64,000 nt of DNA. Source: Enterococcus asini ATCC 700915 (GTDB lineage: Bacteria; Bacillota; Bacilli; Lactobacillales; Enterococcaceae). The first letter of the stretch is position 1. Every line of letters begins with the position of its first letter. The translations under genes and the position numbers were made by a program. Shown here one piece after another: positions 47,684 through 55,943 of the stretch. The DNA lies in assembly GCF_000407365.1 (NCBI RefSeq), contig NZ_ASVU01000001.1, positions 1,707,501-1,771,500 of the forward strand. Direction: 5' to 3'. The notes beneath the pieces were generated by a model that saw only the letters and a program-made list of their open reading frames with translations, was not told the origin of the DNA and did no database searches.

Positions 47684-49265
47684 CAATCCGATTTTGCGGG
47701 GGTTCAACCCGGATCCAAACATCCTTAAGGTGGAAGACACTTACTATATCGCGGTATCTTCTTTTGAATGGTTACCTGGTATTCGAGTGTATGCCTCACA
47801 AGACTTAGTGAATTGGGCACACGAAACCGATATTTTAACTGATCAAGTTCATTTACAAGGGAATCCGAAAAATTGTAGCATTTGGGCGCCCCAGATCAGC
47901 TATCATGCTGGACGTTATTATTGTATTTATACTGATGTAAAAAGTAGCAGTCGCCCGTTCAAAGACTGTCACAATTATTTGATTACCGCTTCCAGCATCA
48001 AAGGTCCTTGGAGTGAGCCGGTCTATTTAAATTCCAGTGGCTTTGATCCTTCTTTATTCCATGATGAAGATGGCCGGAGCTGGCTACTCAATGAAATTTG
48101 GGATTACCGTATGACTACGGGGAATAAATCAGCAGGGATTGTTATGCAAGAATACGATGACAAAAAACAGTGTCTTGTAGGCCCCCGGTATGATATCTTC
48201 AGAGGGACGCATTTGGCCAAGACGGAAGCACCCCACCTGTATCAAAAAAATGGCTACTACTACTTGATAACCGCTGAAGGAGGGACTGGGACTGGTCATG
48301 CTGTGACGATTTGCCGAAGCAAGCAGATCACGGGACCTTACGAATTAGCCCCTAATTCGCCTATTCTAACGGCAGCAGATAAACCGGAGTCCCCATTGCA
48401 ATGTAGTGGACACGGCAGTCTAGTGGAAGGTGCTTTTGGGAAATGGTACATGGTTTACTTGACCACGCGTCCACTTCAAGGTCATGCCATTCTTGGCCGG
48501 GAAACTGCTATTCAAGAGGTATATTGGACAGAGGATGACTGGTTGGCTTTAGCCAGTGGTGGTAATGGGCCACAACAAGAAACGATTGTCTACACCAAAG
48601 AGCCGGTGATCCAGCAAATTACGACGGATTTTGCGACGGATTTTCGGGGTCCCTTGGAAAAAGAGTGGAATAGTCCCCGGATTATGCCGGCGGAAAGTTG
48701 GGTTCAAACAGGACCAGAGGGCTTGTGTATGACTTCTGGTGAATCCCCACAATCTCGCTTTAATCATCACTTGTTGGCTTTGCGACAAAAAGATCAGTCC
48801 TATGAAGTTACCACGCGCTTTTCTTTTAATCCCACAACGTATAATCAAATGGCTGGCTTAATGTTGTACTTGAATGAGGATGCTTACCTTTATGCGTTTG
48901 TCACCTATGATGAAGAAAAAGGCAAAGTATTACGCTTTATGCGCTGCCAAGGAGAAGGGGTAGTCACTCCAATATGTGTGCCTTTAAGTGAGCAAGAGCT
49001 TTCCCTAAAAGTTGTGGACAATGCTGGACAAGCTCAATTTTATTATCGAGAATCTGGTTCTTGGCAATCCTTTGGTCAATTGGAAGATACGTTATTTCTT
49101 TCTGGGGGCTTCACCGGTAATTTTATCGGCGTAGCAGTCCATGATTTGGACTTAAAAGCGGGGAGTAAAGCGTACTTCCAGGAATTTACTTATCTGGGAA
49201 AAGATTCGAAACCCCAAGTAAATCAAGGAATTTCAAAATCTGAAGAAATGATTATTATCCCATAG
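47664..49265 (+). CDS. GH43 beta-xylosidase/alpha-arabinofuranosidase-type enzyme
   Basis: 533 residues: an N-terminal five-bladed propeller (about 1-310) starting NPILRGFNPDPN, with the general base Asp17, and a C-terminal beta-sandwich (about 325-520). The layout and the FEWLPGIRVYASQDLVNW block resemble XynB-type GH43 beta-xylosidases. No signal peptide. The GTG at 47664 after AAAGGAG is the start; the earlier ATG is inside the upstream gene. In a pectin locus it could remove xylose from xylogalacturonan or arabinose from side chains. The final codons contain a partial copy of the locus motif. Confidence 0.9.
   Translation: MYKTSISNPILRGFNPDPNILKVEDTYYIAVSSFEWLPGIRVYASQDLVNWAHETDILTDQVHLQGNPKNCSIWAPQISYHAGRYYCIYTDVKSSSRPFKDCHNYLITASSIKGPWSEPVYLNSSGFDPSLFHDEDGRSWLLNEIWDYRMTTGNKSAGIVMQEYDDKKQCLVGPRYDIFRGTHLAKTEAPHLYQKNGYYYLITAEGGTGTGHAVTICRSKQITGPYELAPNSPILTAADKPESPLQCSGHGSLVEGAFGKWYMVYLTTRPLQGHAILGRETAIQEVYWTEDDWLALASGGNGPQQETIVYTKEPVIQQITTDFATDFRGPLEKEWNSPRIMPAESWVQTGPEGLCMTSGESPQSRFNHHLLALRQKDQSYEVTTRFSFNPTTYNQMAGLMLYLNEDAYLYAFVTYDEEKGKVLRFMRCQGEGVVTPICVPLSEQELSLKVVDNAGQAQFYYRESGSWQSFGQLEDTLFLSGGFTGNFIGVAVHDLDLKAGSKAYFQEFTYLGKDSKPQVNQGISKSEEMIIIP
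49243..49255 (+). promoter_or_regulatory. Partial copy of the pectin-locus motif inside the GH43 3' end
   Basis: AAGAAATGATTAT, the first 13 bases of the 17-base motif, 46 bases upstream of the full copy at 49289. It is also coding sequence, so the match may be chance. Confidence 0.35.
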
Positions 49266-49288
49266 AAGAATCAAGGTTTTGAGAACTA

Positions 49289-49305
49289 AAGAAATGATTA
49301 TATAC
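49289..49305 (+). promoter_or_regulatory. 17-base pectin-locus motif, copy 2
   Basis: AAGAAATGATTATATAC, identical to 42190-42206. It lies in the GH43/lipoprotein gap, 31 bases ahead of a TATAAT, as expected for an activator site next to a weak -35. Confidence 0.6.
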
Positions 49306-49335
49306 AGTTTTTATTTGGTAAGCTAATGTTATTTG

Positions 49336-49354
49336 TATAATGAATGCGCTTTCT
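49336..49354 (+). promoter_or_regulatory. -10 and overlapping cre-like site of the binding-protein gene
   Basis: TATAAT at 49336-49341, with TGAATGCGCTTTCT (49341-49354, 12 of 14 cre positions) starting on its last base. It indicates a separate promoter for the lipoprotein gene, activated from 49289 and repressed by CcpA (inference). Confidence 0.55.
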
Positions 49355-49389
49355 AAAAAGCGTAAAAAAATGCTAGGAGTGAGATTTTA

Positions 49390-50895
49390 ATGAAGAACAA
49401 GAAATTTGTCGGGATTGTGGGATCATTGTTAATGGCTTCATTGGTATTAGGAGCTTGTGGTGGTAAGGAAGATGCGAGTAAGGGCAGTGCCGAGGCGAAA
49501 AGCGACAAGGATTCGATTTCTTGGATGACCATGCTGCACACGGCTGCCCCACCTAGTGGAGATATCGAAAAACAATTAGAAGAATATACGGGCATGGATA
49601 TCGAATTCAACTGGGTACCAGATGCTTCTAAGGAAGAAAAAATCAATGCTTCCTTAGCCTCGGACTCCTTAGCCGATATCGTATCTTTGACACAAATCAA
49701 CAGCACTACAGTTCGTAATGCGATGACTTCGGGGATGTTTTGGGATGTGGAAGAATACTTAGACGATTACCCGAACTTAGCCAAAATCTCGGAGGGTACG
49801 TTGGAGTCTGCTCGGGTAGGGGGCCACATTTATGGCGTGCCATTCCAAAAACCAATGGCGCGTTATGGAGTCTTAGTACGGCAGGACTGGTTGGACAACC
49901 TTGGTTTAGAAGTACCAAAGACTTACGATGATCTGAAGAAAGTAGCCCAAGCCTTTACTGAAAACGACCCAGATGGGAACGGTGTGAAGGATACGGTTGG
50001 TTTCGTGGATCGGGAAGAATCTTACAGTGTCGGGTTCAAAGCGATGACAGTGAACTTCGGCGCGGGAAATCTCTTCGACGTGGTAGATGGAAAAATTACT
50101 CCATCCTTTATGCAAGACGAATTTAAAGACGCGATGGAGTGGTATCGTGAAATCTATGCCAATGGTTGGATGAACTCTGACTTTACGGTTATGTCTAAAA
50201 ATGATCAAAAAGATTATATCGTCCAAGGAAAAGGTGGTATCGTAATCTCTGGTTTGTTTGATGGCAATAACTATAAGACAGCTGCTATGGGTACGGAAGA
50301 AGAAGATCAAGAATGGGCGTTGATTAATGATATCACCGTTGATGGAGGCGAACGACGAGCTGTTTCTGATACCAATGGTGGTATGGGAGGCTGGTTAGCC
50401 ATTCCGAAATCCTACGTGAAAACCGAGGAAGATTTGAAAGTGGTACTTCAATTTATCAACGATCTTTCTGATGAAGAACCGTTTACGTTGATGACCCAAG
50501 GGGTAGAAGGCGTTCACTATGAAATCACCGAGGATGGAGCTTACAAACGAATCGACGACACAAAATGGACGCAAGAAGTACAGCCATTTGCTGGTTCTCG
50601 CCCGTCTGAGTTGGTGAAAGACTTTAAGACCACAAGCGAATTGTCCAACCTTTCCACTGAAAAAATCGCGGAAAACGCGGACTATGCGATTATCAATCCA
50701 GCACAGTCCTTGTCTTCTGAAACCTATGATTTGGAGTGGTCCACATTGATTGAACCAATCGAAGACGCTTACTATCTATATATGATGGGAGAAATCGAAA
50801 TGGATGGCTTTGATGAAGCCGTTGACAACTTCTTGGCTTCTGGGGGACAAGCGATTATTGACGAGTTCACCGATAGTTATAATGAAACAAAATAA
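49390..50895 (+). CDS. Oligosaccharide-binding lipoprotein of an ABC importer (LplA/YtcQ type)
   Basis: 501-residue extracytoplasmic binding protein. It has a lipoprotein signal peptide with lipobox LGAC (Cys23), then an acidic linker and a two-lobed CUT1/family-1 binding domain (SISWMTMLHTAAPPSGD.., DWLDNLGLEVPKTYDDL, NDPDGNGVKDTVGF). LplA-type proteins of this length bind pectic oligosaccharides or similar in other Firmicutes. It partners the permeases at 41029 and 42277. It has its own predicted promoter, so it can be made in excess of the permeases. Confidence 0.92.
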   Translation: MKNKKFVGIVGSLLMASLVLGACGGKEDASKGSAEAKSDKDSISWMTMLHTAAPPSGDIEKQLEEYTGMDIEFNWVPDASKEEKINASLASDSLADIVSLTQINSTTVRNAMTSGMFWDVEEYLDDYPNLAKISEGTLESARVGGHIYGVPFQKPMARYGVLVRQDWLDNLGLEVPKTYDDLKKVAQAFTENDPDGNGVKDTVGFVDREESYSVGFKAMTVNFGAGNLFDVVDGKITPSFMQDEFKDAMEWYREIYANGWMNSDFTVMSKNDQKDYIVQGKGGIVISGLFDGNNYKTAAMGTEEEDQEWALINDITVDGGERRAVSDTNGGMGGWLAIPKSYVKTEEDLKVVLQFINDLSDEEPFTLMTQGVEGVHYEITEDGAYKRIDDTKWTQEVQPFAGSRPSELVKDFKTTSELSNLSTEKIAENADYAIINPAQSLSSETYDLEWSTLIEPIEDAYYLYMMGEIEMDGFDEAVDNFLASGGQAIIDEFTDSYNETK

Positions 50896-50903
50896 TTGAT
50901 GGA

Positions 50904-50945
50904 AAACAGAGAAAATCCTCTTTCGGCTTTTCTCTGTTTTTTTTT
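50904..50945 (+). terminator. Terminator of the pectin locus
   Basis: Perfect AAACAGAGAAAA / TTTTCTCTGTTT stem and a long T-run. Confidence 0.93.
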
Positions 50946-50956
50946 AAGAGTATACC

Positions 50957-50985
50957 TTGACGTGAAAATTCGCATTAGCTATAAT
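50957..50985 (+). promoter_or_regulatory. rpsU promoter
   Basis: TTGACG (50957-50962), 17-base spacer, TATAAT (50980-50985); a strong housekeeping promoter. Confidence 0.88.
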
Positions 50986-51068
50986 ATTAAAAGGACAGTA
51001 TTGTTCTTTGAAAAATATTTCATTGAACAAAAACGGTTACTTTTTAAGCTCGGAGGGAGGGAATCTAC

Positions 51069-51245
51069 ATGTCAAAAACAGTGGTTCGTAAAAATGAATC
51101 TCTTGACGATGCTCTTCGTCGCTTCAAACGTTCCGTGTCAAAATCCGGTACTTTGCAAGAATCTCGCAAACGTGAATTCTATGAAAAACCTAGTGTGAAA
51201 CGCAAGAAGAAATCTGAAGCAGCCAGAAAACGTAAGAAATTCTAA
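51069..51245 (+). CDS. rpsU: 30S ribosomal protein S21
   Basis: 58-residue basic protein ([19 protein letters not shown].., ending RKRKKF) of the small subunit, needed for initiation. GGAGGGA precedes the ATG. It has a strong promoter of its own and is followed 30 bases later by yqeY, the usual rpsU-yqeY pair. Confidence 0.96.
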   Translation: MSKTVVRKNESLDDALRRFKRSVSKSGTLQESRKREFYEKPSVKRKKKSEAARKRKKF

Positions 51246-51275
51246 TTTTGGCGCACAAGGATTGGAGCTGGTAGT

Positions 51276-51719
51276 GTGACGCTACTAAGTACACTGAATA
51301 CGGATATGAAGACAGCGATGAGAGCCAAGGATAAGGAACGCTTGGCGGTGATTCGTATGTTGAAAGCATCCCTTCAGAACGAAGAGATCAAGGTCGGACA
51401 CGAATTGAATGCTGACGAAGAATTGACGATTTTATCCCGGGAGATGAAACAACGTCGCGACTCATTAGCAGAATTCGAAAAAGCTGGTCGTGAAGATCTC
51501 TCTGAAAAAGTTAAAATCGAAATCGCAATTGTTGAAAATTATCTTCCTGCACAACTGACAGACGAAGAAATTCGTCAAATCGTTGCTCAGGCAATCACGG
51601 ACACCGGTGCCACTTCTGCTAAGGAGTTTGGCAAGGTAATGGGTGCTGTTATGCCGAAAGTTAAAGGCAAAGCAGACGGCAACCAAGTAAACGCGATTGT
51701 AAAAGAGTTACTCCAATAA
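51276..51719 (+). CDS. yqeY: YqeY/GatB-domain protein
   Basis: 147-residue helical protein of the YqeY family, related to the C-terminal tRNA-binding part of GatB. Blocks: LNTDMKTAMRAKDKERL, IRMLKASLQNEEI, and YLPAQLTDEEI. Exact role unknown; the link with rpsU suggests translation. GTG start after GGAG. A terminator follows. Confidence 0.9.
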   Translation: MTLLSTLNTDMKTAMRAKDKERLAVIRMLKASLQNEEIKVGHELNADEELTILSREMKQRRDSLAEFEKAGREDLSEKVKIEIAIVENYLPAQLTDEEIRQIVAQAITDTGATSAKEFGKVMGAVMPKVKGKADGNQVNAIVKELLQ

Positions 51720-51726
51720 TTGACTG

Positions 51727-51756
51727 AAAGCCACGGATTATTCCGTGGCTTTTTTG
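51727..51756 (+). terminator. rpsU-yqeY terminator
   Basis: AAAGCCACGGA / TCCGTGGCTTT stem with a four-base loop and six Ts. Confidence 0.92.
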
Positions 51757-51866
51757 AGTATGCTTTGCAAGCATTTTATTTCTGCAATGCCTAAGAAAGA
51801 GCTTTTTTCTTTTCTTCCGGGGTATGGTAAAATGGGTGGGTAATGACAATGAGGGGGATGTATTGC

Positions 51867-52841
51867 TTGGCAGATGAACGTCAGAGAATGCAACTGAAAC
51901 TAAATGAGTCCGACGACCTTTCCATGTTGTTTGGGGCTCATGACAAAAATATTAAACTAATTGAAGAGCATACGAGTACCATTATCCGCACGAGAGGCGA
52001 AGTGCTAGAGATCGAAGGCACAGAAGAAAACGCCGCTTTGGTAACCGGGGTCATCGAAGCATTGCAAGAGCTGATTCGCCGGGGGATCAATATCAGTGCA
52101 CCGGATATCGTCTCTGCATTGAAGATGGCCAAAAGTGATCGTTTGGCTTTTTTTGTGGATATGTATGAAGAAGAAATCGTCAAAGATCGGAATGGCAAAC
52201 CGATTCGGGTGAAAAATGCCGGTCAAAAACAATATGTATCCAGTGTGAAAAATCATGATGTGGTTTTTGGTATCGGCCCAGCTGGTACTGGGAAGACCTT
52301 TTTAGCGGTGGTCTTAGCCATTGCTGCGCTGAAAAAAGGACAAGTCCAAAAAATCATTTTGACTAGACCGGCAGTGGAAGCAGGGGAAAATCTCGGCTTC
52401 TTACCGGGGGATTTAAAAGAAAAAGTTGATCCTTATTTGCGACCGGTGTATGATGCGTTGTATCAAATCTTCGGCACAGACCATACCAACCGCTTAATGG
52501 AGCGGGGGGTTATTGAGATTGCGCCCTTGGCTTATATGCGCGGACGGACCTTGGAAGATGCTTTCGTGATTTTAGACGAAGCGCAAAACACTACGATAGC
52601 GCAAATGAAGATGTTTTTAACCCGGCTTGGCTACAATTCGAAGATGATTGTCAATGGGGATACGAGCCAAATCGACTTGCCAAAAGGAACCATGAGTGGT
52701 TTAGTCCATGCGGAACGAACGTTGCAAAACATCAAGCAGATTGGCTTTGTGAATTTCGAAGCTAGTGACGTGGTCCGGCATCCCGTGGTGGCAGAGATTA
52801 TTGAAGCCTATGAGAAAGCCAGTTTACGTAAAGACGGGTAA
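51867..52841 (+). CDS. phoH: PhoH-family ATPase
   Basis: About 324 residues: P-loop ATPase with Walker A GPAGTGKT, Walker B FVILDEAQN, and a conserved RPAVEAGENLGFLPGDL block. RNA-related functions are proposed for the family. The TTG at 51867 sits nine bases after AGGGGG and gives MADERQRMQLKLN, which fits PhoH N-termini; the ATG at 51843 precedes the ribosome site. Head of the operon phoH-pgpH-ybeY-dgkA-era. An extended -10, TGGTAAAAT at 51825-51833, is the likely promoter. Confidence 0.9.
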   Translation: MADERQRMQLKLNESDDLSMLFGAHDKNIKLIEEHTSTIIRTRGEVLEIEGTEENAALVTGVIEALQELIRRGINISAPDIVSALKMAKSDRLAFFVDMYEEEIVKDRNGKPIRVKNAGQKQYVSSVKNHDVVFGIGPAGTGKTFLAVVLAIAALKKGQVQKIILTRPAVEAGENLGFLPGDLKEKVDPYLRPVYDALYQIFGTDHTNRLMERGVIEIAPLAYMRGRTLEDAFVILDEAQNTTIAQMKMFLTRLGYNSKMIVNGDTSQIDLPKGTMSGLVHAERTLQNIKQIGFVNFEASDVVRHPVVAEIIEAYEKASLRKDG

Positions 52842-52871
52842 ACTACCTAGTCAAATATTGGAGGTGACACC

Positions 52872-55067
52872 ATGATCATCCAACCCTTAAGTAAGATACG
52901 AGCCAAATTGGGTCGTTACTATACACCACTGCTTTTTATCCTGTTTTTCCTAGGAGTATTCGGGATTGTCTATCCTAGTGTGCGCCAGCAAAAGGTGGAC
53001 TATCAGGAAGGCCAAGTGGTCAATGAAAATATTCGGGCCAATAAAACCGTTGAGAATACGGCGGCCACGGAGCAAAAGCGTAAGTTGGCGGCCGAGGCAG
53101 TGACCCCGGAGTATACCTTTCAAGAAGACATTGCCACCACCCAGTTTGACCGGGTGAAGCGCTTGTTTGACTTGGTTACGACGGTTAACAGTGATTTAAA
53201 GAAAGAATACGAAGAAAAGAAAAAGGCCGATGATGCGACCATCGCGGCTCCTTCCGTGGAAGAACACGTGGCGGCTTTGAAGAAGAAATTCGAGAAGTTA
53301 GACGTGGACGACGTTAATTTTTACCAACAGTTTTCCAATGATTTCTATCAAAATCTCTTTTCCCTGTCTGCAACTGATTTGACCAATACACGGAATCGAG
53401 CCTTGTCACTTTTAGGAGACATCATGGAGCAACACATTCGTGAAAGCAATTTGACGGATGTGAAAGACGACGGCATCAAACAAGTTGATCAAATGGCGAT
53501 TGGGGATACAGCGAAAAGCGTCATTACCGACTTGGTTAATACGGGAATCGTGGTCAACGAGTTCCTAAATGAAAAAGTTACGGAAGAAAAACGGCAGACG
53601 GCTCGTTCTGCGGTGCAACCGGTGATGATCTACCAAGGGGAAATCATCGTCAGAGAAGGTTCCCAGATTGACGCTAGCGCCATTGAAAAGCTACGACTTC
53701 TAGGTTTGACGAGTCAAAATGGCTCGATTTTCCCAGTGTTAGCCATGGCGATTGCCGTCTTGTTACAAATTATGGTGTTGCTGTATTTTGGTCGGCAACT
53801 TTCTACGAGAGACAAACGACAAGAGTTTTATTCCTTTTATAGCTTTGCCATGTTTTTAAGTGTGGCCATGATGAAATTCTTCCAGTTGTTTCAAAGTGAA
53901 CAGATTCAGTATATTCCCTTGTTCTTCCCAGCAGCCTTTGTGCCTTTAGTGTTGAATCTCTTTATGAATCGGCGGTCGGGGATTTTATCCGCCTTGTTCC
54001 AAGTAGTGGCGGCGATTTTCGTCTATTACGATTCCATCGGGACCAACTTGTTGACCACGATTTTGGTCACGTACTTATTTGCCGGTTTAATGGGCACGAT
54101 TGTGAAACGGCAACGAATCGCCTATCAGGGCTTCCCGGCGGTCATGTGGTTGATCGTTTTTCCAAGTTTGATGAACCTCGTCTTGGTAATCTTCCAAGGC
54201 CTGAGTTTTTACGAGGGAAGTACGTGGTTGACTTTGATCTGTGGTGTGGCCGGCAACGTCTTAGGGTTCTTATTGACCATGGGCTTACACCAATACATCG
54301 AGTTATTGGTGACGGATGATTCGGCGATTGTCTTAAATGAATTGAGTAATCCGAACCATCCACTATTGAAGAAACTCTTAGAAGAAGCCCCGGGGACTTA
54401 TCACCACAGTATGATGGTGGCCAATCTTTCCGCCAATGCAGTAGCGGATATCGGCGGACGTTCCTTGATGACGCGAGTAGCTTGTTACTACCATGATATT
54501 GGCAAGTTGAAGCACGCCAATTTCTTTGTGGAAAATCTACCAACAGGGGCGGAAAATCCCCACAACTTCTTATTACCAGAAGACAGTAAGCAGATCATCT
54601 TCGGTCACGTGACCGATGGAGCGAAGATTTTAGAAGACTATAAAATGCCGCGGATGGTAGTCGATATTTGCTACCAACATCACGGTACGACCTTGATGAA
54701 ATTCTTCTATGCGAAAGCCAAAGAACGCAATTCTGAAGTAACGGAAGCAGATTTCCGTTATCCTGGGCCTAAACCCCAAACTAGAGAAGCCGGTGTGGTC
54801 AGCATCGCGGATAGTTGTGAAGCAGCCGTGCGAGCCATGGACCACCCGACAAATGACAAAATTCAAAAATTCGTGCATAATCTAATTGTCGATCGGATTA
54901 TCGATGGTCAATTGGATGACAGTGGTTTGACGATGAAAGAAATTCGCATCGTGGAAAAATCCTTGGTGAATGGCTTGTGTAGTACCTTCCATTCCCGGAT
55001 TAAGTATCCAAAGATGAAATCCGAAGCCGAGAAGATGAAAGAAGAACAAGAAAGAAGCGAAGCCTAA
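52872..55067 (+). CDS. pgpH: 7TM-HD cyclic-di-AMP phosphodiesterase (PgpH family)
   Basis: 731 residues: a membrane segment (about 17-38), a large extracellular 7TMR-HDED domain (about 39-280), seven membrane segments (about 285-480), and a cytosolic HD domain (about 500-700) with GTYHHSMMVANLS and YYHDIGKLKH. The family (B. subtilis YqfF, Listeria PgpH) hydrolyses c-di-AMP. The stop overlaps the ybeY start by one base. Confidence 0.93.
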   Translation: MIIQPLSKIRAKLGRYYTPLLFILFFLGVFGIVYPSVRQQKVDYQEGQVVNENIRANKTVENTAATEQKRKLAAEAVTPEYTFQEDIATTQFDRVKRLFDLVTTVNSDLKKEYEEKKKADDATIAAPSVEEHVAALKKKFEKLDVDDVNFYQQFSNDFYQNLFSLSATDLTNTRNRALSLLGDIMEQHIRESNLTDVKDDGIKQVDQMAIGDTAKSVITDLVNTGIVVNEFLNEKVTEEKRQTARSAVQPVMIYQGEIIVREGSQIDASAIEKLRLLGLTSQNGSIFPVLAMAIAVLLQIMVLLYFGRQLSTRDKRQEFYSFYSFAMFLSVAMMKFFQLFQSEQIQYIPLFFPAAFVPLVLNLFMNRRSGILSALFQVVAAIFVYYDSIGTNLLTTILVTYLFAGLMGTIVKRQRIAYQGFPAVMWLIVFPSLMNLVLVIFQGLSFYEGSTWLTLICGVAGNVLGFLLTMGLHQYIELLVTDDSAIVLNELSNPNHPLLKKLLEEAPGTYHHSMMVANLSANAVADIGGRSLMTRVACYYHDIGKLKHANFFVENLPTGAENPHNFLLPEDSKQIIFGHVTDGAKILEDYKMPRMVVDICYQHHGTTLMKFFYAKAKERNSEVTEADFRYPGPKPQTREAGVVSIADSCEAAVRAMDHPTNDKIQKFVHNLIVDRIIDGQLDDSGLTMKEIRIVEKSLVNGLCSTFHSRIKYPKMKSEAEKMKEEQERSEA

Positions 55068-55543
55068 TGGACATTATGTTTGTTGACGAAACCCATAGCT
55101 TGTCGCCAGATAAAATACAGGCAATCGATGACCTGTTGCAATTTGCGGCAACGCAGCTCCAATTACAAGAACCCATTGAAATGTCCGTGACTTTTATGGA
55201 CAATGCAGCGATTCAAGAAATCAATCGGGACTATCGTGGCAAAGACGCCCCCACAGATGTGATTAGTTTTGCACTGGAAGAAAGTGGGGAGGGAGAAGTC
55301 CCAGTGGTCTTTGACGAAGGAGAAAATCCGTTTCCTCGAGAGTTGGGCGACTTAATGATTTCCGTAGAACGAGCCAAGGAACAAGCGGAAGAATACGGTC
55401 ATACTTTTGATCGGGAATTAGGTTTTCTGGCCTTGCATGGCTTTTTACACATTAATGGCTATGACCACATGACCCCAGAAGACGAAAAAGAGATGTTTAC
55501 TTTACAAAAGGAAATTCTTGATGCTTATGGACTCAAGAGATAG
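55067..55543 (+). CDS. ybeY: Endoribonuclease YbeY (16S rRNA maturation)
   Basis: 158 residues. Zinc-binding HGFLHINGYDH (H-x3-H-x5-H pattern) near 125-135 and the RGKDAPTDVISFALEE block. Acts in 16S rRNA 3'-end processing and quality control. Translationally coupled to pgpH (one-base overlap) and overlapping dgkA by 23 bases. Confidence 0.95.
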   Translation: MDIMFVDETHSLSPDKIQAIDDLLQFAATQLQLQEPIEMSVTFMDNAAIQEINRDYRGKDAPTDVISFALEESGEGEVPVVFDEGENPFPRELGDLMISVERAKEQAEEYGHTFDRELGFLALHGFLHINGYDHMTPEDEKEMFTLQKEILDAYGLKR

Positions 55544-55922
55544 AAATACAAAGAAGAACAAGGATTTCATCACGTCCGTGGAGTTTGCTTGGACGGGAGT
55601 GAAGACGGTCTTCAAAGACGAGCGCAATATGCGTAAACACGCTGTTTTAGGAGCGCTGGCGATTTTGGCTGGCTTGATCTTTCAACTGGGACGATTGGAA
55701 TGGTTGTGGTTATTATTAGCCGTCTTTCTCGTGTGGCTCACAGAAATCATCAATACCATCTTTGAAAATGTCGTGGACATGTTCACGGAAGGACACTTTC
55801 ATCCTTTAGGTAAGAAAATCAAAGACATGGCTGCGGGCAGCGTCCTTTTGACTTCGCTGTTTGCTTTACTAATCGCAGCCTTTTTGTTTTTGCCAAAGCT
55901 CTATCAATTTTTGGTAGGGTGA
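55521..55922 (+). CDS. dgkA: Undecaprenol/diacylglycerol kinase (DgkA family)
   Basis: About 133 residues with three membrane segments and the conserved ERNMRKH and EIINTIFENVVDM blocks. In Gram-positives this family phosphorylates undecaprenol, recycling the wall carrier. The ATG at 55521 is eight bases after AAGGA, inside ybeY. It lies in the classic ybeY-dgkA-era order. Confidence 0.92.
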   Translation: MLMDSRDRNTKKNKDFITSVEFAWTGVKTVFKDERNMRKHAVLGALAILAGLIFQLGRLEWLWLLLAVFLVWLTEIINTIFENVVDMFTEGHFHPLGKKIKDMAAGSVLLTSLFALLIAAFLFLPKLYQFLVG

Positions 55923-55943
55923 GATTAAGAAAAGAGGAAAAAC

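Noticed and set aside
50896-51198. 100-residue frame on the plus strand ahead of yqeY
   Set aside because: It contains the pectin-locus terminator and the rpsU promoter and covers rpsU in another frame; rpsU (51069-51245) is the real gene.
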